Shown: positions 25,222-35,319 of the stretch, in pieces
Layout of the letters: every line of letters starts with the position of its first letter
How positions within the stretch are numbered: position 1 is the first letter of the stretch
Assembly (NCBI GenBank): GCA_041391385.1
Contig: JAWKOD010000006.1
Location: 124,001 to 188,000 of the forward strand
DNA length: 64,000 nt
Direction of reading: 5' to 3'
Source of the DNA: CANIGN01 sp041391385
Lineage (GTDB): Bacteria; Bdellovibrionota; UBA2428
The notes under the pieces: model-generated
Told to the model about the DNA's origin: nothing
What the model saw: only the letters and a program-made list of their open reading frames with translations
The model's database searches: none
Made by a program: the position numbers and the translations under genes

Positions 25222-26183
25222 AGAGTAGGACCAAATCCAACTTCATCTTCCCAAATTTCAGCTTCTAAGTTGAGTGCGTTCAGGAGACTTTGAATTTCGT
25301 CTTTGATGGGACGCTCCGATATAACATGTGCATTGGGTCCAGCATCGAGTGTGTAGTAGATGTCGCGCCCGCTTATTTCTTTAAGATTCTTTAAGAACAG
25401 TTTTGTATCTGGAAGTTGATACTCCACGGGGTGAGGATTCTCTCTCATGATTGTGTGCATTTGTTCTGCTTCAGTTTCTAAGAGAGTGCCAAGCGTGTGA
25501 ATATTTTTTTCTTGGATAGCGCTTTTAACAAGCCTAAGACGTTCTGGGATTTCTTTGAGTCTCTGAGGAAAGAGGGGGCTTAAAGTTGCGTAGGCATGAC
25601 CTTGAGTGCTGGATACGGATTTTTCTTTTTTAGAAAAAATAACAATGGTGTCGTAGAGCTTCCAGTCACTACTGATCACCGTGGTTTTCTTTTCTTGCCA
25701 CTCTACAAAGGGGCCTTGAAGCGATCGGCAAGCGGAACCTGAGCCTCGTCTAGCTAAGTTAGCGAGGCTTTGTGCATCAGAGTGAAGAAGTTCTTTTACT
25801 TTTTCTTTTCCAAGACTCCAGCTCAGAAAGGCTACTGTGAGTGCAGCAAAGGAGGAGGCAGATGAAGCTATGCCTGTGCCGGTGGGGAAGTTGTTAAAAG
25901 AGTCCATGTGAAAGGGCTTTAGGGAGTGGCCTAAGTAAGTTTCAATTCTATGAATATGGGCTTTTATTTTTTCTTGGTCTTTAGGGGAGGCTATAGTTTT
26001 TTGAATAAACAACTCGAATTCAGAAGACTCTGTTAAGATAACGGTCGTTTGAGCTTTGGAGAGGGTCATGCTGAGAGAAGGGTTGAGGGCTAAGTTCTTA
26101 TTTTCGTCGCCTTCCGTTTGTTTTTTTCCCCAGTATTTAATGAAGGCAATGTTGGGACTTGCGGATACTTTAACTTCGTTCAT
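25215..26183 (-). CDS. mvaD: Diphosphomevalonate decarboxylase
   Basis: The enzyme makes isopentenyl diphosphate from diphosphomevalonate with ATP. The protein begins SASPNIAFIKYWGKK, the classic start of this family. It has NNFPTGTGIASSASSFAAL (ATP loop), ARRGSGSACRSLQG, and LDAGPNAHVIS with the conserved aspartate region. The 322-residue length is typical. It is the last gene of the isoprenoid operon and overlaps the preceding kinase by 4 nt. Confidence 0.96.
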   Translation of the reverse strand: MNEVKVSASPNIAFIKYWGKKQTEGDENKNLALNPSLSMTLSKAQTTVILTESSEFELFIQKTIASPKDQEKIKAHIHRIETYLGHSLKPFHMDSFNNFPTGTGIASSASSFAALTVAFLSWSLGKEKVKELLHSDAQSLANLARRGSGSACRSLQGPFVEWQEKKTTVISSDWKLYDTIVIFSKKEKSVSSTQGHAYATLSPLFPQRLKEIPERLRLVKSAIQEKNIHTLGTLLETEAEQMHTIMRENPHPVEYQLPDTKLFLKNLKEISGRDIYYTLDAGPNAHVISERPIKDEIQSLLNALNLEAEIWEDEVGFGPTLY

Positions 26184-27130
26184 AAATTTGTTTCGAGTGC
26201 TCCCGGAACTCCGAGTGGGGCTTCTTCAAGCCAAAAACCTCTCTGAGTTAAATCTGCTTCTAATTCAGGTCGCTTGCAAGGGTTGATGAAAAGCATGAGG
26301 GTGTCACCGCCTCCCGCTCCTGTTGTTTTAAGCTCACGAATCCATTTTTTTTCAATCCAACTATCTTTGAGTTCTTTGACAAAATTTGGAACGACACCCA
26401 TTTTTTCGAGGCATTTGTTGTGTTGGTAAATGGTTTTTTGCCAATCTTGATTGAGGAGGAATTCTTCGCAGGACTGGCCAAGATCTTTAGAAAAACTTGA
26501 GTACCCTCGTTGCTCTTTGAGGGCGACGTCGGTTTTCATTTTTTTTCCTGTGTGGACGAAAAGAATTTCCTCGGGAATTTTCAAAGAAACTTTTTCCATG
26601 AATACAGAGTCGTTTTTTATTTCTGCCTTTAAGAAAGTACCTACTGATTGAAGAAGGATGTCAAAGCCTGATCCACTTCCTTGATAAGCAACGAGTTTTT
26701 TTCTGAGTTGAACAGCTTCTTCTGTAAGTGTTTTACTTCGGGCTTCGCTTTGAGAGAAGTTTTTTTCTAAGCAAGAGAGTGCGAGGTAGAGGGCACTACT
26801 AGAACCCAGACCTTCGGAGAGTTTCCAGTTTCTGTAGAGTTTGAGAACGTGTCCCTTAAGAATGAGAGGATTTTTAAAGAGTGATTTTAAAATAGAGCTT
26901 GTTCGTTCTAGAAAAGGAGGGACTTTTTCTTCGATATCATGCCAGTCAAAACTTACTTCATGACTTTCGAGTGTTAAAGACGAAGCGTCTTCCTTGGGGG
27001 TGAGTTCCGCTGTGAAATACTTTCCAACGCTACAGCCGAGTGCTGAATAGCCATCCAATACCGCCCACTCGCCAAAGAGGATGAGCTTAGCCGGGATTTG
27101 AATTTGAAAGGTAGCTTTCTCTTTTTTCAC
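26180..27130 (-). CDS. mvaK2: Phosphomevalonate kinase (GHMP family)
   Basis: The enzyme phosphorylates 5-phosphomevalonate. It has the GHMP start AKLILFGEWAVLDGYSALG, the ATP loop KLSEGLGSSSALYLAL, YQGSGSGFDI, and TTGAGGGDTLMLF. The GAGGGD form is typical of phosphomevalonate kinase rather than mevalonate kinase, and a separate mevalonate kinase at 21483-22385 supports this. Its start lies 44 nt inside mvaA and its end overlaps mvaD by 4 nt. Confidence 0.87.
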   Translation of the reverse strand: MKKEKATFQIQIPAKLILFGEWAVLDGYSALGCSVGKYFTAELTPKEDASSLTLESHEVSFDWHDIEEKVPPFLERTSSILKSLFKNPLILKGHVLKLYRNWKLSEGLGSSSALYLALSCLEKNFSQSEARSKTLTEEAVQLRKKLVAYQGSGSGFDILLQSVGTFLKAEIKNDSVFMEKVSLKIPEEILFVHTGKKMKTDVALKEQRGYSSFSKDLGQSCEEFLLNQDWQKTIYQHNKCLEKMGVVPNFVKELKDSWIEKKWIRELKTTGAGGGDTLMLFINPCKRPELEADLTQRGFWLEEAPLGVPGALETNL

Positions 27131-28441
27131 GTTCTTTTTCGTGAAGCTCTCGCAAAACTACTTCGGCTTCGCTCGCGCTTATCGTCTTTCTTTGTATGAG
27201 AATATCGGCAACAATTTCAACTTCTGCTCCTTGAGCGCCTGCTGCAAAAGCAATGTTTTTTGCATGAAGTCTCATGTGACCTTTTTGAATACCTGTCGTG
27301 CAAAGAGCTCTGAGCGCAGCAAAGTTAGCCGCAAGTCCTGAGCAGGCAATAACTTGGCCTAATTTTTCAGTTCCTGGATTTCCAAGAATTTTAAGAGAAA
27401 TGCGAGCCGTGGGGTGGAGGCGCGTAACACCACCTACGGTACCGAGCTGAAGAGGAATGGTGAGTTCGCCACAAAGCATTCCTACGTCATCGATGCTCCA
27501 CTTTGAGAGCGAGCGATAACGTCCCGTGCGAGCCGCGTAGGCATGAGCCCCTGCTTCAATGGCTCGCCAGTCATTTCCGGTGGCTATGGCAACAGGATCA
27601 ACACCGTTCATAATGCCTTTGTTATGGGTAGCCGCTCTGTAGGGATCGTTGTCTGCAAAAATGTAAGCTTCCCAAATGCGTTTTGCAATTTCAGCGGGGT
27701 CATAATCGGCAAAGTCAGCAGAGAGAATAAGTTTAGGGTCAAGTCTGCAAGTTGCCTTGTAAAGTTTTCGATCAGCGAGGTTGCTTAATATTTTTAGGCC
27801 GATACGAGCACCGGTGATTTCTTGGAGCGGTTGTGCAAGACGTTCGCAAATCGTGTTGATGAGGTTAGCTCCCATTGCGTCGCGAGTGTCGACAAGAATA
27901 TGAGCTACTAAAAAGGGCTTGTCTTCATTGTCATAGGCTCGGACTTCAATGTCTCTTACTCCACCACCTCTCATAAGGAGGCGAGGGTGAACTGAGTTTG
28001 CGAGATCTAGAAGAATCTCTTTTTGAGAAAGAATTTTTTGAGTGCAGTTTTCCCAGTCTTCAAGAGGAATATCCAAGAGTTGGATTTGGCCAATCATAAG
28101 ATTGGAAACACATTCAGCTTTAAATCCACCTGACTCGTAAATGATACGAGCAGCATTACTGGTTGCAGCAACAACTGAACTTTCTTCTACGGCCATAGGA
28201 ATCAAAAAATCTTCTTCGTTCACTCTAAAGCTCGTTGCGACTCCCAAGGGAAGAGGAAAAGAACCTACAGCGTTTTCAACAAAAAGGTCTGTTGTTTCAA
28301 AATTTAAACAGCCATCTTGAGAAAGAACGCGTAATTGATCTGAGGGAATTTCTGCAAATTCGCGAATGGCGTCAGCTTGTTCGCCTCGTTTGCAAGTTTA
28401 TAGAAACCTTTTATTCGACTTGTTTTCATTGAAGTGGTCAT
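27087..28441 (-). CDS. mvaA: HMG-CoA reductase, class II (one frameshift)
   Basis: The enzyme reduces HMG-CoA to mevalonate. The main frame shows LPLGVATSFRVN, PMAVEESSVVAATSNAA, VDTRDAMGANLINT, THNKGIMNGVDPVAIATGND, LGTVGGVTRLHPTA, and the late catalytic His in MRLHAKNIAF. The class II N-terminus continues upstream in the same frame (AIREFAEIPSDQL) to about 28388. The start MKTSRIKGFYKL lies one frame over. One extra A in the AAA run at 28389-28391 (minus strand) joins them to an ATG at 28429 or 28441. That start is 2 nt after the fni stop. About 447 residues, close to the family length. Confidence 0.9.
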
Positions 28442-28443
28442 AG

Positions 28444-29448
28444 TTAGAGTGTCTCTCTATTCTTAAGTTCTAGGGGCGTAGAACAATTGGTGCAAAAGAG
28501 CGAAACACGTAATGCTTCACAAAGTTCGTTGTAAAGTTCATTGAGGGCTTCAGGTCCTTTTTCTGCGGCTTTCAAAAAAGGAAGTGCCATGCCTGCTAGG
28601 TTAGCACCTAAAAGAAAGATTTTGCGATATCAACACCGTTTTTCGCCGCCACCCGATGCAATGATGGGATAATTCGGGCCAAGCGCTTGGCGTGCTTGGT
28701 GGAGCGATTTTACAGTGGGGATGCCCCAATTGCGGAAGGCATTTCCGAGTTCTTCGCGTTCTGTATTTCGAAGCCCTTCTATATAACCCCAGTGGGTGCC
28801 ACCAAAACCAGCTACGTCAACGGCGGCTACGCCACTTTCTTTTGCTTTAAGGCAACTTTGAACGTCGAGTCCGCAACCTGTTTCTTTGAGGATGACAGGA
28901 ACTTGTATCTGTTTGCAAAGCCCTTCTATTTTTGTCCAAAGCCCTTTGAAGTTTCTATCACCTTCTTTTTGAATCGCCTCTTGGAGTGGGTTCAGGTGGA
29001 GAATAAGTGCTTGCGCTTGGAGAGTTTCAACTAGGTAACGACATTCGTCTATCCCAACTCCATAGTTAAGCTGTACAGCCCCTATGTTTGCATAGAGTGT
29101 GGCTTTTGGAGCAATTTTTCTTAAAGAGAAAAGAGGAGTGTCTTTGTTTTCAAGGGCTACTCGTTGAGAACCAACTCCCATGGGAATGTTATTTTCACTA
29201 GCAAAAATAGCGAGGACTTCGTTGATGCGCTCACCTTTTTCAGACCCACCTGTCATACTTGAAATCAAAAGCGGAGCAGAAAAGGTACGGCCTAAAAATT
29301 CTGTTCGAAGGTCAATTTCTGAAAAGTCGATATCAGGAAGCGCATGGTGGGGAAGCGCAATGTCGTCCCAACCGGCACTTCCTGCAGATTGAACATTTTT
29401 TTGAATACAAAGGTCTAGGTGCTCATCTTTTCGTTTTGTAGTGCTCAT
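28444..29448 (-). CDS. fni: Type II isopentenyl-diphosphate isomerase (two frameshifts)
   Basis: This FMN enzyme interconverts IPP and DMAPP. The frame from 29448 covers RKDEHLDLC, APLLISSMTGGSEKG, MGVGSQRVALE, LILHLNPLQEA and ILKETGCGLD, up to PIIASGGGE. It then breaks in an A5 run (28639-28643) and again in a T4 run (28610-28613, minus strand). Removing one A and adding one T restores NGVDIAKSFFLGANLAGMA and a C-terminal helix pair, with the stop at 28444-28446. The restored protein is about 335 residues, as expected. It overlaps the upstream prenyl synthetase by 4 nt. Confidence 0.9.
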
Positions 29449-30515
29449 AGGAGTTTTTTTCCTCCAAGGGCATTCTCGGCTCTAATAATTAACTGCTCGT
29501 GAATGTTTTTGAGCGTAGATGAAGCGCCAAGTGTATCAACGTGTTCAGCAGCGAGGCTGAGGGATTCTTCAATACGTGCACGGCAAAGATCAAGTATGTC
29601 GTTTTCGCGACAGCCTTCTAGAAGACTTCCAATAACTTCTTTTTGTCTTTCAGGGCTTTGAAGGGGGAGGTCGCGCCAAGCTTCGTAACTGCTTTGCGAC
29701 TTTTCACAGAGAAGGAGTAGTGGGTAAGAGGGGGCAGAGGCAATAAATTCTTTTATAAATTCTTCGCTTAGTTCAGTGTTTGCAAGGGTGTCGATTGTAT
29801 CGTCGATGAGTTGAAATGCAAGGCCAAGATGATGGCCAAGAGAGAAGGCGTCTTTTAGGAGGTCTTTGCGATTGGCAGCCCAAGCTCCCGTTTCGCTACA
29901 CCACGAAAAGAGCGAGGCTGTTTTGAGTTCAGCGATTTGTATAAGTTTTTGACTATCGAATTTTCGAGTGATGACAACTTCGTTCTGAAGAATCTCACCC
30001 TCAACAAGTTGTTGAATGGTGGCAGCTAATTTTTGGCTTGGGTAAAGAAAGGCTCTTTCCATAAGCCGTGCAAAAGCTTCAGCGTAAATATAATCGCCTA
30101 CAAGGATTGCAACCTTATTGCCGTAAAGCATTTGAGCCGTTGGCATTTGCCTACGTTCTTCGGATTGATCGATGACATCGTCATGAAAAAGCGTAGCCGT
30201 ATGTACAAGTTCTGCTACGGCGCCTAATTGGTAAAGGTCTTCGTAAGAAACCGCATCTTCAGTTTCCTGAAGTTTGGCTAAGCTTTCGAAAGTTGCAAGG
30301 AGTAAAAGAGGGCGTATGCGTTTGCCGCCCGAAGATATGAGGCGCTCTGAGAGTTCTCTTGGATAACGAGAGTGGCTGCTGAGACGTTTTTGAAGGCATT
30401 CTTCAATTCCCAAAAGGTGTGTTGCAATGGACGTATCAAGATCGCTTTCTTGAATTTCCTTGTGAGATAAAGTGTGGGCAGCGTGCTTCGCTGTTGTCTC
30501 TGTTGCCAACCTCAT
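29445..30515 (-). CDS. Polyprenyl diphosphate synthase (trans, long-chain type)
   Basis: The enzyme condenses IPP onto an allylic primer to make a C35-C45 side-chain precursor for quinones or related lipids. It shows GGKRIRPLLLL, the first aspartate motif in LFHDDVIDQSEERR, GDYIYAEAF, and the second aspartate motif FQLIDDTIDTL. The long-chain type is suggested by the ispB-like layout; product length is not certain. I chose the ATG at 30515 (AAGGG just upstream); an in-frame ATG at 30548 would overlap the regulator gene by 26 nt and lacks a ribosome binding site. 356 residues. Confidence 0.9.
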   Translation of the reverse strand: MRLATETTAKHAAHTLSHKEIQESDLDTSIATHLLGIEECLQKRLSSHSRYPRELSERLISSGGKRIRPLLLLATFESLAKLQETEDAVSYEDLYQLGAVAELVHTATLFHDDVIDQSEERRQMPTAQMLYGNKVAILVGDYIYAEAFARLMERAFLYPSQKLAATIQQLVEGEILQNEVVITRKFDSQKLIQIAELKTASLFSWCSETGAWAANRKDLLKDAFSLGHHLGLAFQLIDDTIDTLANTELSEEFIKEFIASAPSYPLLLLCEKSQSSYEAWRDLPLQSPERQKEVIGSLLEGCRENDILDLCRARIEESLSLAAEHVDTLGASSTLKNIHEQLIIRAENALGGKKLL

Positions 30516-30522
30516 TGAACCC

Positions 30523-31157
30523 TTATTGTTTAAGACTCTTCGCGACATTTGTATAGGGTTTTAATGCGCTAAAGAGAGGGGCTACGTTTAGTGCTCCTAA
30601 GGTGATAAAGGTTTCCATAAGTTCGTTTGCACTTTGAGTGGCTTTTAGAAGATCTTCCAGACGCAATTTTTGAAATTGGCTGGTTCTACGGCCTTTAATG
30701 TCATTTCGAGTTGTCAGGTCCTTTTCTACGGCCTCAATGGCGCCGCCAAGTTTTATTTGTACGTTCTCAATAGCCATTTTTTCGCGTTCACGGAGTGTAC
30801 TTTCCTCACCATCTTCCAGATATCGTGTTCAGCCACGTAATAATCGAGCCTTTTCCCTATTGAGGATTGCTTGCTCACTACGCCCCATCTCAAGAGGTCC
30901 TGAAGAGTGATGGAGGCGAGTGCGGGGGATATTTTAAGGTGAGTGCAGATATCCTTTGATGTAGCAGGTTCGGGGCAGAGGTAGAGGAACGCCCATCGGG
31001 TCCCCATTATTTTTTTAAAACCCCAACCTTCTATAATTTGACCAATGGCTTCGCAGGTAATGCGAATAGCTTCTTGGTTTCCGGGGCCAAACTCAAGTTC
31101 AGGACTTTTCAAATTAATTGTGAATTCCTTTGTTTCTGGTGTCTTAAGTCTGCTCAT
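30523..31157 (-). CDS. GbsR/MarR-like transcriptional regulator (one frameshift)
   Basis: The frame from 31157 gives a winged-helix domain: IGQIIEGWGFKKIMGTRWAF, ICTHLKISPALASITLQDL as the recognition region, and GKRLDYYVAEHDIWKMVRKV. It stops at 30753. A second frame gives LREREKMAIENVQIKLGG and a helical C-terminus to 30523. GbsR-type proteins have just this order (wing, then a W-x-M-V-x-x-V-L-R-E-R-E helix, then a dimerisation helix). One base missing near 30797-30802 would join the two frames into about 211 residues. As first gene of the isoprenoid operon it is a likely local regulator; the ligand is unknown. Confidence 0.7.
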
Positions 31158-31201
31158 GGTGTTGGTTTTACATCATTCAAGAAGTCTTGAAAAGCGTGAA
31201 A

Positions 31202-31230
31202 TAAGTGTTTTATGAATTCATTTACTTAAG
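31202..31230. promoter_or_regulatory. Candidate palindromic operator upstream of the isoprenoid operon
   Basis: ATGAATTCAT at 31212-31221 is a perfect 10-bp palindrome, flanked by AAGTG on the left and ACTT on the right, which extends it imperfectly. It lies about 55 bp upstream of the GbsR/MarR-like gene and about 85 bp upstream of the divergent gene at 31307. That is the expected place for a site bound by the regulator. Direct binding is inferred. Confidence 0.35.
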
Positions 31231-31306
31231 ACGTGTATGAAGGAATTAAGGGGGATAGTTCTTTTCAACGGCCTAGAAAATCGTTAGCTTTGCGCTAGGA
31301 GTCATT

Positions 31307-31966
31307 ATGGTGCAACGTTCTTTTCTTCAAGTTTTATTGTTTTCTTCAGTCCTATTTTTGCAGATGCTGCATGGTGCGCCTGAAAAAGAGGATTTTGCTG
31401 AGGTGGGTGAACATCGCAAGATTCCTTATGCTTTGAGGCCCGACTTGATGGCCACAAATAGTGTCAACCAAGGGACTGACAAGAAGTGGGTGACTTTTGT
31501 GACGACTTACACCTTAGAAGCAACGAACTTAAAGGCTTTACAATTTGATATTCAAGCAGGGCGTGCAACTGCAACGCCAGTTTATTTCTTGGTGGTAAAT
31601 GAACAAAATATTGAGCGAGGTAAGAATGCTCAAGGTGAGGTGGAGTCTGCCTCAAAGGCTCGGATCGTGTTAACTCTTTCTAGCTTGATGACTGTTACAG
31701 CGAGAGCTCCAAGTGGAGAGCTCATTACGCGCGCCAACACCGCGAATTTTTATGTTTCAGCGGATAAGCCACTCACCGTAGAAATTCGAAACGACAATGT
31801 TTCTAAAATTGAGAGCTGGTCTCAACCTGGTAACTACTTTTATCGTGAATCTCAGCAAGGGGATATTCCCGCACTTAAATTTGAAAATATTGTCCCATTT
31901 AAGTCAGACCTTAAGGCAGGTGCTATGAGTTCAGAGGATTTGAGACGTTCAATCTTGTCTCAATAG
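31307..31966 (+). CDS. Exported protein of unknown function
   Basis: The 219-residue product has a strong signal peptide (cleavage near LHGA, residues 21-24). The mature part is largely beta-strand-like, with alternating hydrophobic residues (KWVTFVTTYTLEA, ARIVLTLSSLMTVTARA), suggesting a small periplasmic beta domain. No motif recognised. It is divergent from the isoprenoid operon and convergent with the DUF2721 gene. Confidence 0.6.
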   Translation: MVQRSFLQVLLFSSVLFLQMLHGAPEKEDFAEVGEHRKIPYALRPDLMATNSVNQGTDKKWVTFVTTYTLEATNLKALQFDIQAGRATATPVYFLVVNEQNIERGKNAQGEVESASKARIVLTLSSLMTVTARAPSGELITRANTANFYVSADKPLTVEIRNDNVSKIESWSQPGNYFYRESQQGDIPALKFENIVPFKSDLKAGAMSSEDLRRSILSQ

Positions 31967-31967
31967 A

Positions 31968-32462
31968 CTAACTTACAAGTTCTTTTTCGACTTCTTGGAT
32001 TTCGATTTTAATTCCATAAAGAGAGATTACGATGTCGAGAACAAATAAGACCATAGAACCAATAAGCGTTCCAAGCGCAAGTAGGAATGTCGAGGAGGCG
32101 AATGTTTCGAGATGTAGCCCATAGAGTAAGCCAATGAAAACAGCTCCTATTGTGAGAACGACTAAGAAAACGCACAGAGATGCCATTGCCATCATTGTTC
32201 GGAGTTGGCGAGATCGTTTATATATGATCTTAAGTTGATAGTGCAGGGAACGTTTTTTTTTGTTGGGGAGTGTATCACTTCCTCTTTCAAGCTGATCAAT
32301 GATTTCTCGAGTTCGGTCAATGGCACGCGCATATCGACTCGCCATAATGCTTAACAAAAAGGCTAGGGCCGAGATGATCATGGCGGGTGCTGTTGTTGCC
32401 TGCATGATTTCTAAAAAGGAACGAATGTCATTAAAGGAACGAGTGAGTTCTAAGATCGCCAT
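31968..32462 (-). CDS. DUF2721-like inner-membrane protein
   Basis: The 164-residue protein has one N-terminal and two C-terminal hydrophobic segments. A conserved-looking middle, MASRYARAIDRTREIIDQLE followed by YKRSRQLRTMMAMASLCVF, matches the layout of DUF2721 membrane proteins. Function of that family is unknown. It is 44 nt downstream of lon on the same strand, so it may share its transcript. Confidence 0.65.
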   Translation of the reverse strand: MAILELTRSFNDIRSFLEIMQATTAPAMIISALAFLLSIMASRYARAIDRTREIIDQLERGSDTLPNKKKRSLHYQLKIIYKRSRQLRTMMAMASLCVFLVVLTIGAVFIGLLYGLHLETFASSTFLLALGTLIGSMVLFVLDIVISLYGIKIEIQEVEKELVS

Positions 32463-32505
32463 ATCTGTTTTACTTGCACCTTTTTCTTACAGAGTAAGTT
32501 TCTTG

Positions 32506-34958
32506 TTACTTCCTACTTTGTGAAGGAGTGTCGCTCCCTCGCGCTTTTTTTGTACTTTCTTTCGGAGGAGTGTCAACTGCAAGCGGGAGCGTGATATCCA
32601 TCTGAATATCTAAAGCAAGTTTTAAAACTTCACTCATTTCTTTTGCAAAGTGAAATGTCATTTGCTCAGCAGCTTCTTGAGGGACATCTTCTAAATCCTT
32701 GCGGTTACGCTCAGGTAAAATGATTGTTTTAATTCCAGCACGAAGAGCGGCTAATACTTTCTCTTTAACTCCACCTACGGGAAGAACAGCGCCTCGAAGG
32801 GATATTTCTCCTGTCATAGCTAAAAGAGGATTGATGGGTCTTCCGCTAATGAGTGAAGTGAGAGCTGTGAGCATTGCCACACCAGCGCTTGGACCATCTT
32901 TAGGAATCGCTCCGCTCGGAACGTGAATGTGGTAATCGTAATCTGTGAAGGCGTTGTCGGGAATATGAAGGGCGCCAGCCATGCTTCGTACCCACGATTC
33001 AGCAGCCTTGGCAGATTCTTTCATTACGTCTCCAAGTTGTCCGGTGAGCGTTAAACCGCCTTTGCCCTTCATGCGAGTCGCTTCAATAAAGAGGATGTCT
33101 CCTCCTACTGGAGTCCATGCAAGGCCCGTTACAACGCCCGTTTTTGCTGTACGTTCAGCAACGTCCAGAAAGTACTTTTCTTGTCCAAGAGTCGTTTCAA
33201 CAACTTCTTCGGTGACAAGTTTTTGAGTCGTTTTCTCAGTAGCAACTTCCATAGCAATTGCGCGACAGACATTGGCAATTTCTCGTTTAAGACTTCGAAC
33301 ACCAGCTTCACGCGTGTAGCTGTTGATGAGTTTAACAAGTGCCTTGTCGTCGAATTGAACTTGTTCTTCTTTGAGTCCATGAATCTCGATTTGCTCTTTA
33401 ACGAGATAGTCCTTAGCTATGTGAAGTTTTTCATTTTCTGTGTATCCAGGAATTGAAATAATTTCCAAGCGATCTTTGAGGGCTGGGGGAATATTCTCTA
33501 ACACGTTTGCGGTTGCAATAAATAAAACCTTAGAAAGGTCAAAAGGAACATCCAAGTAGTGATCCTGAAATGTATTGTTTTGCTCGGGATCCAAAACTTC
33601 AAGCATGGCACTTGCGGGATCTCCGCGCATGTCGTTGGCCATTTTGTCAATTTCGTCGAGAAGGATGACGGGGTTGTTGACCTTCGCACGTTTCATGCTT
33701 TGGGCAATTTTTCCAGGCATCGCACCTACGTAGGTTCTACGGTGACCGCGAATTTCTGCGTCGTCTCTGACGCCACCAAGACTTACGCGTACAAACTCTC
33801 TTCCAAGTGCGGTCGCTATACTTTTTCCGAGAGAAGTTTTACCTACGCCTGGAGGCCCTGCGAAGCAAAGGATGGGACCCTTCATGTCACTTTTTAGTTT
33901 GAGAACAGCAAGATATTCGAGAACACGTTTTTTAACTTTTTGAAGACCATAGTGATCTTTATCGAGAACTACTTTTGCATTGTCGACTGAAGGGTTGTCG
34001 ACTGTGTGTTTGCTCCAAGGCATATCGACAAGCCACTCAACATAGGTGCGAACCACGCTGTGTTCGGCACTGTTGGGAGACATACGTCCCATACGGTCGA
34101 GTTCTTTCATCGCAATTTTCTCGACTTCTTCAGGCATTTTAGATTCTTTAACTTTTATTTTAAGTTCTTCTACTTCGTCTTCTTCATCTTTTTGGCCAAG
34201 CTCGCGTTGAAGGACTTTGATTTGTTCTTTGAGGTAGTATTCTCTTTGATTTTTTAAAACTTCATCTTTGATGTCGCCTTGAATTTTGCGTGAGAGTTCT
34301 AAGATGTCTATCTCTTTGTTTACAAGGCGAGTTACTTTTTCGAGACGAATTTTAACGTCGCCTGTACTGAGGATGTCTTGTTTTCACTTTCATTGATATA
34401 TTCATGTAGGAAGCGATGAGATCGCTTAAGTAGTCAGCGTCCGTGATGCTTTCTACGAATATGGCAGCTTCGTCGGGAATGTTAGGAGATAAAGAGATAA
34501 TTCTTCTGCCGAGATTTTTAATATTTTTAACAAGAGCTTCAATTTCAATTGGCATCTCGTCTGTTTCAGGAAGCCCACTGGGAACACCTGTAATTTTTGC
34601 CATGATACCTTTAGGTTCTTCACCGCCTTCGGGAAGAATTGATTCACCTGTGATGTGAATACGTGCAGGTCATGAACAAGCACTGTAAGAGTGCCATCGG
34701 TCATTTTTGAATTTTTTCGATACGAGCTAGAACGCCATCTGCGTAGAGATCAGTTATGCGCAGGCTCGTCGACACCTTTGTCTTTTGAGTGACGATTCCG
34801 ATGAGACCACCTTCACCTACGCGAAGTATGCTGCCTACGGAACGAGGTCGGCCTACGCTAATAGGCATCTTCATCATGGGAAAAAGCACTGCATTTCTTA
34901 AAGGCAGGAGGAATACTTGCTCAGGAATCTGGACGTTGGGTCTCGCTGGATCTGTCAT
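32506..34958 (-). CDS. lon: Lon protease (three frameshifts)
   Basis: Lon is an ATP-dependent cytosolic protease. The N-terminal substrate domain starts EQVFLLPLRNAVLFP. The AAA+ domain has CFAGPPGVGKTSLGKS (Walker A) and VILLDEIDKM (Walker B). The Ser-Lys protease dyad lies in PKDGPSAGVAMLT and VLPVGGVKEKVLAA. The N-terminal third is broken at three places: an A5 run (34704-34708), a G near 34666 and an A4 run (34381-34384), all minus-strand sense. Single-base corrections join the pieces into about 817 residues, the normal length. The frame before 34137 is open and carries the coiled region, so 34137 is not a real start. Confidence 0.93.
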
Positions 34959-34964
34959 ATATTC

Positions 34965-34992
34965 AGTATGGTATTGCCAAAACGAGAGTCAA
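34965..34992 (-). promoter_or_regulatory. Candidate sigma-70 promoter of lon
   Basis: Read on the minus strand, TTGACT (34992-34987) and CATACT (34970-34965) are 16 bp apart. Transcription would then start within a few bases of the lon ATG at 34958, and no Shine-Dalgarno site is present between them. If real, lon would be translated from a leaderless or nearly leaderless mRNA. Confidence 0.45.
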
Positions 34993-35319
34993 GGTTGCGT
35001 TACGGGGAAAGTTTTGAAAGTTTAGATGTTTAAAACCCCTTTAATTACAGGAAGCTAGCTCCTTGTGACGCCTCTCAAAATGAGATTCTTCTTAAGAGTA
35101 AGGGGTGGGTAGAGGTGTCAGAAATACGTCTAGAGAGTGTAGGTTTTTTGAACAGCTTTTAACGTAAAATTTAAAATTACCGTCCAATTTTCCTATTTAT
35201 GTCCTATTTGGCTGTCTACTTTGTGAGCATAAATCTAAACAATGTGAGCTTTGTTGAAATCTTTTGTTAAAGTTCTACACGCCTTTACCGAAAATATATT
35301 CAAGAGGAGCGTTTAACTG
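34993..35319. other. Intergenic region between lon and the response regulator
   Basis: About 330 bp with no supported gene. It contains an imperfect palindrome AGGAAGCTAGCTCCT (35049-35063), a small hairpin TCTCA-AAA-TGAGA (35073-35085), an AT-rich stretch around 35155-35280 suitable for a promoter, and an AGAGGAG ribosome binding site just before the ATG at 35320. I see no small RNA I can name. Confidence 0.4.

Noticed and set aside
34352..34958. Programmed frameshifting in lon, mvaA, fni and others
   Set aside because: Sites differ in sequence and direction, lack slippery-site architecture, and are short homopolymers typical of consensus errors.
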